Below are positions 44,054 through 51,997 of a DNA stretch of 64,000 nt, in pieces. Every line of letters starts with the position of its first letter. Position 1 is the first letter of the stretch. The DNA is from Candidatus Melainabacteria bacterium (GTDB lineage: Bacteria > Cyanobacteriota > Vampirovibrionia > Obscuribacterales > Obscuribacteraceae), in assembly GCA_003963305.1 (NCBI GenBank), contig RXJR01000021.1:155247-219246 (forward strand), in the 5' to 3' direction. The notes beneath the pieces were generated by a model. The model ran no database searches and was not told the origin of the DNA. It saw only the letters and a program-made list of their open reading frames with translations. The position numbers and the translations under genes are program-made.

Positions 44054-44266
44054 CTAGTAGATCGCGTAACCAGACGGTGAAATCAAGATGTTGCCGTCGT
44101 TTTCAGCAGCAACCATTTGCAAGGCTTGAATCACGGCATTCGTCGCTTTGTGCTGATCGCGAGTTTCGTTCTTGATCTGCTTGGCGCGCTGTGCCACCTT
44201 GAGAACCAGTTCATAACGGTTCGTGTCTTTGTCCAGGAGTTGATCCAAAATTCTAGTAGTGCTCAT
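44054..44266 (-). CDS. rpoZ: RNA polymerase omega subunit
   Basis: 70 residues from the ATG at 44266, which gives MSTTRILDQLLDKDTNRYELVLKVAQRAKQIKN. The frame can extend 16 codons upstream, but those overlap gmk and do not match the family. Omega aids assembly of RNA polymerase beta-prime. The 5' end overlaps the gmk 3' end by 14 bases; the gmk-rpoZ order is conserved in many bacteria and supports the assignment. Omega proteins carry the pattern RxxxxxLVLxVAxRAKQI, which is present. Confidence 0.92.
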   Translation of the reverse strand: MSTTRILDQLLDKDTNRYELVLKVAQRAKQIKNETRDQHKATNAVIQALQMVAAENDGNILISPSGYAIY

Positions 44267-45005
44267 CTGAAGCCCCAGGTGCCTTTGTTTCTCGTATACG
44301 ACACCTTTCAGCATACACTATATGCGTCAGATTTTTGACAGCTTCATCAATGTTGTCATTTACAACTTCATAATGGAACAGCCCCCGCTCGCGCATTTCC
44401 TGCCTTGCTTTGTGCAGGCGAAGCTGTATTTTGGCGGGGCTTTCAGTGCCTCGCCCCTTCAAACGACTTTTCAATTCATCAAATGACGGCGGTGACAAAA
44501 AGATAAGTACAGCCTGGGGAAAGCGATCGCAAATCTGTTTTGCGCCGTCCACTTCGATTTCAAGAATTACGTCAGTACCGGCATGATCGCCTTCTTCACT
44601 TCTCTTGACGCGAAGTTGTTCTTCCACCCACTTGCGAGGCGTGCCGTAAAAATTGCCCGAATACTCAGCCCACTCCATGAACTCGTGATTCTCAAGCATC
44701 TCGGCAAACTTCTCGTCGGTGACGAAGAAGTAATCAATACCGTCCTGTTCCCCGGGTCTCATAGCACGTGTCGTTGCCGAAACCGATTTAGCCAGGTTCG
44801 GTACGTCGTCGAGCAAACGCTGCACGACTGTCCCCTTTCCAACTCCGGAAGGTCCGGTTATGACAATCAAATTTCCCTTTGGCAGTCGTTTCACTGGTCC
44901 AGCTCCAAAACCCGCATCTCTGGCGACTCGAGGAGCCTGGCCAGTCTCTGAAGGGGAGTCTTTTTTAGAACTATGCGTTTTGTTTGGAATAACTCGTGGG
45001 TTCAT
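44253..45005 (-). CDS. gmk: Guanylate kinase
   Basis: Gmk converts GMP to GDP with ATP. The P-loop GPSGVGKG (51-58 in the long form), SVSATTRAMRPGEQDGIDYFFV, EWAEYSGNFYGTP and DVILEIEVDGAKQI are all present. The first 37 residues (MNPRVIPNKTHSSKK...) are not part of the family. A GTG at 44894 lies eight bases after GGAG and would give 213 residues, the usual Gmk length, so the real start may be there. The ATG at 45005 has no good ribosome-binding site. The longer frame is reported because its coding look continues. Confidence 0.94.
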   Translation of the reverse strand: MNPRVIPNKTHSSKKDSPSETGQAPRVARDAGFGAGPVKRLPKGNLIVITGPSGVGKGTVVQRLLDDVPNLAKSVSATTRAMRPGEQDGIDYFFVTDEKFAEMLENHEFMEWAEYSGNFYGTPRKWVEEQLRVKRSEEGDHAGTDVILEIEVDGAKQICDRFPQAVLIFLSPPSFDELKSRLKGRGTESPAKIQLRLHKARQEMRERGLFHYEVVNDNIDEAVKNLTHIVYAERCRIRETKAPGASDEHY

Positions 45006-45174
45006 AGTTTGCGGTTTCTATTTTTTCTGAATTAGGCTATATTTATGCGCTAGCGCAGTTTCTAGACCTTTAGCTCTACTACGCTGGTTCTGAATTTGCG
45101 CATGTACGGCGCAGTTCGTGCTATTCGCTTCGTCCGATTTCTCCTGCTCTAATTAAACCCGACCAAGAGAAGCC

Positions 45175-47007
45175 ATGCAACCATTCGACGCCCTGACAAT
45201 GAGGGCTGTTCTCAGCGAAGCTAAACCGCTATTGATAGGGCGCAAGGTAGACAAAGTCTATCAAAACGCCAGAGATGAAATTGTGTTTTCCATGCGCGCA
45301 AAAGCAGGGATGACGAACTTATTGTTGTCAGCCCAGTCTGCTTACGGTCGCATTTGCCTGGTGCGCCAGGCGCAACTTAATCAGAGCGACAAACCAAAAC
45401 CGAACCATTCACAATCCCAATTCCTGCTTCTACTACGGCGACATCTGACAAGCTCCACACTGGTAGGCATTGAACAACCCACTGGCGAGCGCACGGCTGA
45501 TCTGATTTTCTCGTGTACAGATGAAGTCGGAGGTACGTCCCTGAAGATTCTCACCGCTGAAGTAATGGGGCGACACAGCAACTTGATCTTCTGGGATAAG
45601 AATACGGAAAAAATTCTGACGGCTTCGCATGTGGTGACACAAGAAATGAGTCGCCAGAGAGAAGTGGCAGCCGGACTGAGATTTGTTCGTCCACCAAAAC
45701 AAGACAAGCCCAATATTTTCACCGTGTCAAAAGAAGACTTCTTCGCCAGGGCAGATGACTTGATTGAGAAAGTTCAACAAGATGTGGGCGCCCCTTTGAT
45801 TGCGCCCACAGTAGAACAGTGGCTAATCACAACATTTACCGGATTGGGACGCCAGCTTTCGGAAGAATTAGTAGCCAGCACAGGTCTGAAGAGTTCTATT
45901 CAAGAAGCCGTAAAAGACAGTAACTTCAAGACTATTTTGTGGGAAAAATCTCTGGCGCTGCAGACGACTGATCACTTCAAACCGGCAATGAGACTCGACT
46001 TAAGCCGCTACACAGTACTGTCGTGGTGGGCAGGAGTTGAAGACGAATCGGTCTGGCGTCCGTTTCCCAGCGCCAACGACATGGTTGATGAATACTATAA
46101 ATCAGTGGAAAACCGAGAGCAGTTTCAACAATTACGCGAACGCCTGCGCTCAGAGCTGAAAAATGAAATTGAGAAACTAGAGAACCGCATCTCTGCAGCA
46201 TCTCAACACGTTACAGCAGCAGAAGATCTGGATCAGCTGAAACGCTCCGGTGATTTGATTTTGGCCCATCTAAACGAAATAAAGCCTGGTCAGGAAACAC
46301 TGCAATGCGCAAATTTGTACGGCGAGAACGGTGCCACACAAACAATCAAATTGAATCCCAATCTGAACGGATCGCAGAACGCGCAATTTTTCTATCGGCA
46401 GTTTGCCAAAAGCAGATCGAGGTTGACTGCCGCCTCAGCGGCGTGCGCAGAAGCAACAAAGCGCCTGGAAACAGTGCGCGGTCAATCTGAAGCTGTAGAG
46501 CGTGCTGCAGACAGCGAGGAATTACGCCGGCTAAAAGACAATTTGATCGGGCGAAAACAGAGTGAGCTCCCCAAAACCGCCCCTGCAAAACCAAACGATA
46601 AGAAAAAATCGAAAGCGAAAATATTGAGTTTGACGTCATCAGACGGATGGACAATCTATGTCGGACGCAACCGACATGAGAACGACCAGCTTCTGAGCAG
46701 ACTGGCACAGCCAAACGACCTCTGGCTTCACGTGCTTGGACAGGGGGGCGCTCATGTTCTGATTAAGGTACCCGCATCCAAGCAGGAGCCGCCCTTGAAC
46801 ACTATCAAAGAGGCAGCTCAAGTAGCGGCGCGTCTATCGAAAGCCTCGACCGGCAGCAAAGTTCGAGTGGTTTACACACAATGTAAACATGTAAAAAAGC
46901 TCGGCAAAGACAAACCCGGTCTGGTCAGATACGAAAACGAAAAGACGCTTGAAATCGATACTTCCACGCCCATGCCGAAGTGTATGAAGACGCTCTTCAG
47001 CAATTAA
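45175..47007 (+). CDS. rqcH: RqcH-type NFACT protein (ribosome quality control)
   Basis: 610 residues with the NFACT order: NFACT-N (residues 1-200, starting DALTMRAVLSEAKPLLIGRKVDKVYQ), helix-hairpin-helix region, a coiled coil (about 310-450) and the NFACT-R domain at 490-600 (WTIYVGRNRHENDQLLSRLAQPNDLWLHVLGQGGAHVLIK). In bacteria RqcH binds stalled 50S-peptidyl-tRNA and adds C-terminal Ala tails to nascent chains. Older annotation as fibronectin-binding protein reflects the same family. It is transcribed divergently from gmk across 169 bases. Confidence 0.93.
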   Translation: MQPFDALTMRAVLSEAKPLLIGRKVDKVYQNARDEIVFSMRAKAGMTNLLLSAQSAYGRICLVRQAQLNQSDKPKPNHSQSQFLLLLRRHLTSSTLVGIEQPTGERTADLIFSCTDEVGGTSLKILTAEVMGRHSNLIFWDKNTEKILTASHVVTQEMSRQREVAAGLRFVRPPKQDKPNIFTVSKEDFFARADDLIEKVQQDVGAPLIAPTVEQWLITTFTGLGRQLSEELVASTGLKSSIQEAVKDSNFKTILWEKSLALQTTDHFKPAMRLDLSRYTVLSWWAGVEDESVWRPFPSANDMVDEYYKSVENREQFQQLRERLRSELKNEIEKLENRISAASQHVTAAEDLDQLKRSGDLILAHLNEIKPGQETLQCANLYGENGATQTIKLNPNLNGSQNAQFFYRQFAKSRSRLTAASAACAEATKRLETVRGQSEAVERAADSEELRRLKDNLIGRKQSELPKTAPAKPNDKKKSKAKILSLTSSDGWTIYVGRNRHENDQLLSRLAQPNDLWLHVLGQGGAHVLIKVPASKQEPPLNTIKEAAQVAARLSKASTGSKVRVVYTQCKHVKKLGKDKPGLVRYENEKTLEIDTSTPMPKCMKTLFSN

Positions 47008-47089
47008 CTCGCGCGTTACGAATCAGTACCGCTGACAGTTCATTGTGCAATAATCGCCACATCTCAAATTTTGCAAAAGGAACTTAGGC

Positions 47090-48085
47090 ATGCCTCGTGT
47101 CGTGCGTTTTCATAATTTCGGCGGACCGGAAGTACTCAAAATAGAAAATATTGAGATTGACGAACCCGGCGAAAATGAAGTCAAAATCAAAGTAGAAGCA
47201 ATTGGTCTGAACCGTGCTGAAATTGTATTTCGAGAAGGTAAGTATCTCGAACGCGACGTCGACTTCCCAAGCAGAATTGGTTACGAAGCAGCTGGAGTTG
47301 TCGAAGCAGTCGGCGCAAAAGTGACCAACTGTAAGGTGGGAGACAAGGTCAGTACGATTCCATCGTTCTCGATGGCCAAATATGGCGTCTATGGAGATAC
47401 GGCAGTCGTTCCCGCAACAGCAGTAGCACACTATCCAGACCATCTCAGTACACACGAAGCAACGTCCATCTGGATGCAATACCTGACCGCTTACGGAGCA
47501 CTGATTGAATTCGGGAATACCCAACCAGGCGACTTTGTAGTAATCACAGCAGCCAGCAGTAGTGTCGGGTTCGCTGCAATTCAACTTGTCAAAGAGATAG
47601 GCGCCACTTCAATTGCCACCACGCGCAGTGCGGCAAAAAAGCAAGCGCTGCTCGATGCCGGAGCCGATCACGTAGTCGTTACAGACGAAGAAGATCTGGA
47701 AAGACGGGTTCATCAAATCACCAAAGGGAAAGGCTCGCGCGTAATCTTCGATGCGGTTGCCGGTACATTTTTGAAAGATCTTGCAGACCTGGCTGCACCG
47801 GAAGCCACGATCTTTATTTACGGAGCCCTGAGCATGATGCCAACACCATTCCCGCTCATGATGGCTTTGAAGAAAGGACTGGTAATCCGCGGCTATACAC
47901 TGTTTCAAATAACGGGCAGACCGGACCGACTTGAGCGGGCGAAAAAATATGTTATTGACGGTCTCACATCAGGCAAGCTCAAACCTGTGCTGGATAAGAC
48001 TTTTACACTAGACCAGATCGCCGAAGCGCACCGGCATATGCAGTCGAACGAACAGATCGGCAAAATAATCGTCTCTGTCAATTAA
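47090..48085 (+). CDS. Zinc-independent MDR oxidoreductase (quinone reductase-like)
   Basis: 331 residues in the medium-chain dehydrogenase family. An N-terminal GroES-like domain is followed by a Rossmann fold (VVITAASSSVGFAAIQLVKEIGATSIATTRSAAKKQALLDAGADHVVVT) with the AASSSVG loop typical of NADPH-binding quinone oxidoreductases. The catalytic zinc Cys/His residues of alcohol dehydrogenases are absent. It probably reduces quinones or enones with NADPH. The ATG follows GGAAC. Its neighbours do not suggest a pathway. Confidence 0.9.
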   Translation: MPRVVRFHNFGGPEVLKIENIEIDEPGENEVKIKVEAIGLNRAEIVFREGKYLERDVDFPSRIGYEAAGVVEAVGAKVTNCKVGDKVSTIPSFSMAKYGVYGDTAVVPATAVAHYPDHLSTHEATSIWMQYLTAYGALIEFGNTQPGDFVVITAASSSVGFAAIQLVKEIGATSIATTRSAAKKQALLDAGADHVVVTDEEDLERRVHQITKGKGSRVIFDAVAGTFLKDLADLAAPEATIFIYGALSMMPTPFPLMMALKKGLVIRGYTLFQITGRPDRLERAKKYVIDGLTSGKLKPVLDKTFTLDQIAEAHRHMQSNEQIGKIIVSVN

Positions 48086-48165
48086 CCAGCAAACATAATA
48101 AGAGAGCCGACATTTCTGCCAGCTCCTTACTTGCCCAAACTTGCGGGACCAGCCCGAAATGCTTT

Positions 48166-49359
48166 CTATGGTCCGTATAAATTGCGGAAATAAAAGTGGT
48201 TGGAGAGACTGTCAACCGTCTGACGCACCATATTAGGTGCTACAGCCTGCTCTCGCAGTGTGCCGGAATTACCGTCGCGCCAGATTTTATGCGCTCCGTT
48301 TGAATCGAACTCAACACCTACCTCAGGCACGTTGGGGTTGATGTAATCAAACTTGCGCACGCTCAACATCTGATTTCGATCATTGGAAACATACTCTGTA
48401 GTTCCCTCATAGACGTTGACGCTCGAGCCGATTACGGCACGCGGACCAATGGCGCCGGGCTGATCCGCTTTATAGTGATCGATGCGACTGTGCATCAAAC
48501 CGTAGTTGTCTTTCGAATAACTGATTTGATACTGTCCGGCGTAAATCATCTGTTTGTCGCCCCAGTAATACTCGAGGACGTTGATCGGATTACCTTCTTT
48601 ATTGACACCAACCGCGAACACATTTCCTTTCTGCTCAGGACCGGGTCTCAAGTTGCGATTGCCGTACTCCGCTCTGGGCTGGCTCATGTCGCTGTCACCC
48701 ATGAGCATCCAGTGATCGATTTTTGCAAGCGCTTGTGGTGCCACTTCAACTAATGGAAGTTGACCTGGCAATACATTCTCTTTCGCTCTGCTGTTGTATG
48801 TTCTAGTGAACATCTCCCACAAGACCCGCGGACCGCCGCCCATGGAACTGATCACTGCACCGGTCATGCGCGCATCCGGACCGATGCCACCTGGATACTC
48901 GGGAGCAGGGCGAGAAGGATCGCCGCGCAAAACCGGAACATCGGGTCGACGAAGCTCAGGTTGTGTTTGAAGTCGAGGCTGTGTTTGAAGTTGAGGCAGA
49001 GTCTGAACTTGAGGCCCGAACTGCCGTTGCGGCGCAAATTGGCCGGTCTGATTGTGACCGGTAATTTCAGTAAATGGTCGAACCCCTTTCGTCCCGTCAA
49101 AGGCACCAAAATTGGTACTATGAAACTGCGAATTTTGAGTTGCCGATCCTGGCGCCCCGACATTGTCAAAAGCCGCTGCCGACTGATTGGCTGCAGCTTG
49201 CCGTCGCTGCTCTGCAAGTCTGTCGGACGGGCTGGGTGCTGACGCAATCTGATCTATGAACTTGTAAGAAAGTTCTTCTTGCAGCCTAGTCCATTGTGAT
49301 TGTTTTTGGTCGTGGCTTCCGAAACCATCGGAAGGACCACGCCAAGCAGGATCGCCCAT
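48166..49359 (-). CDS. Unrecognised protein with Gln/Pro-rich repeats
   Basis: 397 residues with no signal peptide or membrane segment. The first 190 residues are Gln/Pro/Asn-rich and low complexity, including the repeated LQTQP segments around 125-145. The remaining 200 residues look folded and beta-rich (VLEYYWGDKQMIYAGQYQISYSKDNYGLMHSRIDHYKAD). I do not recognise it; similar lineage-specific proteins occur in this window. It is transcribed away from lexA across a 225-base divergent region. Confidence 0.75.
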   Translation of the reverse strand: MGDPAWRGPSDGFGSHDQKQSQWTRLQEELSYKFIDQIASAPSPSDRLAEQRRQAAANQSAAAFDNVGAPGSATQNSQFHSTNFGAFDGTKGVRPFTEITGHNQTGQFAPQRQFGPQVQTLPQLQTQPRLQTQPELRRPDVPVLRGDPSRPAPEYPGGIGPDARMTGAVISSMGGGPRVLWEMFTRTYNSRAKENVLPGQLPLVEVAPQALAKIDHWMLMGDSDMSQPRAEYGNRNLRPGPEQKGNVFAVGVNKEGNPINVLEYYWGDKQMIYAGQYQISYSKDNYGLMHSRIDHYKADQPGAIGPRAVIGSSVNVYEGTTEYVSNDRNQMLSVRKFDYINPNVPEVGVEFDSNGAHKIWRDGNSGTLREQAVAPNMVRQTVDSLSNHFYFRNLYGP

Positions 49360-49530
49360 GAGCGGTACCTAGATTTGCGGGGGAAGAGATTATGTCGCTG
49401 AAGTCGACACCATAGTATGACCGCGCTAGCGATTTCACAATCGTGTTTCCACGCATAAGAGCGGCCATTTTCTGGCAAATCAGACCAGGCCGCTTAAAAG
49501 AAGAACTGGTGGCACCTGGAAAAAAAATGC

Positions 49531-49559
49531 TGGACACATTAATTGCCTGGTACTATACT
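49531..49559 (+). promoter_or_regulatory. Sigma-70-like promoter of lexA
   Basis: TGGACA at 49531-49536 and TATACT at 49554-49559 with exactly 17 bases between them, 26 bases before the lexA ATG. A TACGTA palindrome just downstream could be part of the LexA operator, but no consensus SOS box was found. Confidence 0.7.
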
Positions 49560-49584
49560 TACGTATGTGCCTTGAGGAGATTTT

Positions 49585-50289
49585 ATGTCTGACTTTGATG
49601 GAAACGCTGTCCTGGCCGGTCTGCCGCCCAGACAGAGGGATGTTGTCCACCACATTATTAACCTCACAGAAGAACACGGTTATCCACCAACTCTGGCGGA
49701 GCTTGCAGCGGCATTAGGGTTAAAAAATCGGATGACTGTGCACCAGCACGTCGCCGCCTTGAAGAAAAAGGGACTTGTTCACTGGGAGCCAGGACTGAAC
49801 CGTTCGTTAAAAGTGGTTGGTGAAGCGCAACAATTTCTACAGAAAGAGCGTTCCTCCCATTCCAGCTCCCGCTCGAACTCAAGCTCAGTTATCGACCTGG
49901 ACTCCAAACGTCCGGCCGGTCTACCTCTGGCTGGCACGATCGCTGCCGGTCGACCAATCGATGCAGTGCAGTCAGACGAATATCTGGAAATCGACCAGAA
50001 ATATAGTGATGACGGCTGTTACGCGCTGAAAGTCAAAGGCGATTCAATGATTGAAGACGGCATATACGACGGTGATTACGTCATCATCAAACCAAATCCA
50101 TCCCCGCGAAATGGCGAAGTTGTAGTCGCTTTGCTGGAAGATGGATCTGCCACGTTGAAGCGCTTCTTCAAAGAAAAGAATGGCTATCGATTACAACCAG
50201 CCAATAGCGAGATGGAACCAATTTTTGTTGATTCGGCAAGCGAGCTGCAAATACAGGGAAGCGTCGTCGGGCTCTTCAGAAAACTTTAG
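49585..50289 (+). CDS. lexA: LexA repressor
   Basis: 234 residues from an ATG behind GAGGAG. The N-terminal winged helix (residues 11-75: RQRDVVHHIINLTEEHGYPPTLAELAAALGLKNRMTVHQHVAALKKKGLV) binds SOS operators. The C-terminal S24 peptidase domain has the self-cleavage site Ala121-Gly122 in TIAAGRP, nucleophile Ser154 in GDSMIEDGI and general base Lys192 in ATLKRFF, so it can autocleave with RecA. A Ser-rich linker (SSHSSSRSNSSS) around residues 90-105 makes it longer than the common 200-220 residues. A good promoter lies upstream. Confidence 0.96.
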   Translation: MSDFDGNAVLAGLPPRQRDVVHHIINLTEEHGYPPTLAELAAALGLKNRMTVHQHVAALKKKGLVHWEPGLNRSLKVVGEAQQFLQKERSSHSSSRSNSSSVIDLDSKRPAGLPLAGTIAAGRPIDAVQSDEYLEIDQKYSDDGCYALKVKGDSMIEDGIYDGDYVIIKPNPSPRNGEVVVALLEDGSATLKRFFKEKNGYRLQPANSEMEPIFVDSASELQIQGSVVGLFRKL

Positions 50290-50319
50290 TTCAAAGAAAA
50301 CTGCTAAGTCGAGGCGATC

Positions 50320-51309
50320 CTAGAGGATGTTTTGACCTAAAGCTGACAGAATCAGCCCTGTGGCCAGATCAGCCGTCTTATTGCGGGTGTCTTTGGCTGG
50401 ATTCAGCTCAACGATGTCGATTGAACGAATCAAACCAGTTTCAGCAAGCAATTCCAGGGCCAGATGACTTTCTCTGTAACTCAAGCCGCCGCTCGAAGGA
50501 GTGCTTACGCCAGGGGCGACTTGCGGGTCGATAGCGTCAATATCAAACGATACGTGCAAGCCGGCAATGTCGTTTCCGACTGCACTCAGAGCTAAGTCTG
50601 TTACTTTGCCCAGACCGAGGTGATCGATGTCGCGCATCGTAAACGCTGTGACACCAGTTTTGGTGATAATTTCGCGCTCCGGTGCGTCAATAGCGCGAAT
50701 TCCTACGAGTACGGACTTATCACTTTCTACCTTGGGCGAAAAACCACACAAATTGACGAGACGAGGGTCACCCTGTCCAAGTGACACCGCAAAAGGCATA
50801 CCGTGGACATTGCCACTGTCACTGGTGTCAGGCGTGTTAATGTCACCATGAGCATCAAACCAGATCAGACCGAATTTCTGGTTCGATTTACGGAAGTGAT
50901 TGGAAACACCGGCAATACTACCGATAGCTAAGCTGTGGTCGCCCCCGATTGTTATCGGAATAGTTCCGGCTACTAGAGCCTCTTCAACCGCATCGGCCAC
51001 AGCTTGACTGACTTCAGCGATCTCAGGCACACACTTGGCAGTGCTGTTTTTGTCCCACCAGCAAACTGAATGGGGCACGTTGATATCAACTTCTCTGGCC
51101 ACTCTGAACCCGATTTTTTCAATCTTTGCAGCGACATCGGCGACCTTCATGGCAGCCGGTCCCATGCTCACGCCCCTGTGAGAACCACCAAGATGGAGCG
51201 GCACATAGATCAAAGTCACGGCCGTAGCCAGATTTGGTCCACTCTGCCTATGCCTGTGAAGTTCCTTACTCGTTGTAACCGCTGGTGCAGACTTGATTTC
51301 AGGTGTCAC
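50320..51309 (-). CDS. Arginase-family ureohydrolase
   Basis: 329 residues. The metal-binding motifs of the ureohydrolase family are complete: GGDHSLA, WFDAHGDINTP with DAHxD, and SFDIDAIDPQVAPG. NVHGMPF and LGQGD are closer to arginase than agmatinase, so arginine to ornithine plus urea is the likely reaction, with two Mn2+ ions. The first 25 residues are polar and not conserved, so a downstream start is possible. It lies convergent to lexA. Confidence 0.9.
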   Translation of the reverse strand: MTPEIKSAPAVTTSKELHRHRQSGPNLATAVTLIYVPLHLGGSHRGVSMGPAAMKVADVAAKIEKIGFRVAREVDINVPHSVCWWDKNSTAKCVPEIAEVSQAVADAVEEALVAGTIPITIGGDHSLAIGSIAGVSNHFRKSNQKFGLIWFDAHGDINTPDTSDSGNVHGMPFAVSLGQGDPRLVNLCGFSPKVESDKSVLVGIRAIDAPEREIITKTGVTAFTMRDIDHLGLGKVTDLALSAVGNDIAGLHVSFDIDAIDPQVAPGVSTPSSGGLSYRESHLALELLAETGLIRSIDIVELNPAKDTRNKTADLATGLILSALGQNIL

Positions 51310-51574
51310 TGTTTATTCCTTTCGTCGACTATGGTGCTACCGGTTGGTAAATCACCGACGGGCCAATCGAGAGCTCGCATTACACATTGTGTGCTTGCTT
51401 CGAATGTGAGCCTCTGTCAGATGCCTACTAGTGTATAATCTTCGGATACATTTTGTCTTTGCCAGCGCGACAGAATGCCGAAGTAAAAGAGTTTTCTGAT
51501 TATTCAGACTCAAACGCTTGGCAGCATGCAACTTGGTGCAAATTCTTGACCTGGTGCTAATGGAGGTTATCGAC

Positions 51575-51937
51575 GTGTTTCGGCCACTCATCAAAGTCCT
51601 TTTTCTGGGTCGGGCAGCTTTCGAAGTCGGACGTGAACGCATAGAAGATGCGCTCGACTCAGTCACCGCAAGAGCCGGCGAAGTCAAGTCGAAAGAAACT
51701 GACAGAGTCGAGGAAGCAAAAGAGAAAATCAAAGAAGTCGTTGGTGAAGTTTCGCAGCATATCTGGCAGCGCTCAGAAGTTATCGAAAACCAGATGAAGG
51801 AAAAAATCCGCCGGCAAGTTGCCGACTTCTCGCTCGGCGCCCTCGGCGACACCACCGAAATCAACGAGTTGCGTGCTGAAATCGCGACACTACGTGCTGA
51901 AATAGCTGAGTTAAAAACAACCAGAACGCCCGTCTAG
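51575..51937 (+). CDS. Small coiled-coil protein
   Basis: 120 residues from a GTG eight bases after GGAGG; the frame extends upstream but without a better site. A hydrophobic N-terminus (FRPLIKVLFLGRAAFEVGRE) precedes a charged helical stretch and a C-terminal coiled coil of seven-residue LRAEIATLRAEIAEL type. It resembles phasin-like proteins in shape, but no family is certain. It is the first gene of the group leading to the UbiB kinase and the phosphorylation module, 60 bases upstream. Confidence 0.7.
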   Translation: MFRPLIKVLFLGRAAFEVGRERIEDALDSVTARAGEVKSKETDRVEEAKEKIKEVVGEVSQHIWQRSEVIENQMKEKIRRQVADFSLGALGDTTEINELRAEIATLRAEIAELKTTRTPV

Positions 51938-51997
51938 TCTGGATAATGGGCACCCCAAGACCTGCAGAATTACCCAACTCAGACCAATGAAAGTGTA

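Noticed and set aside
49554..49575. Cyanobacterial or Gram-positive LexA box in the lexA promoter
   Set aside because: The region around the -10 does not match either consensus beyond chance.
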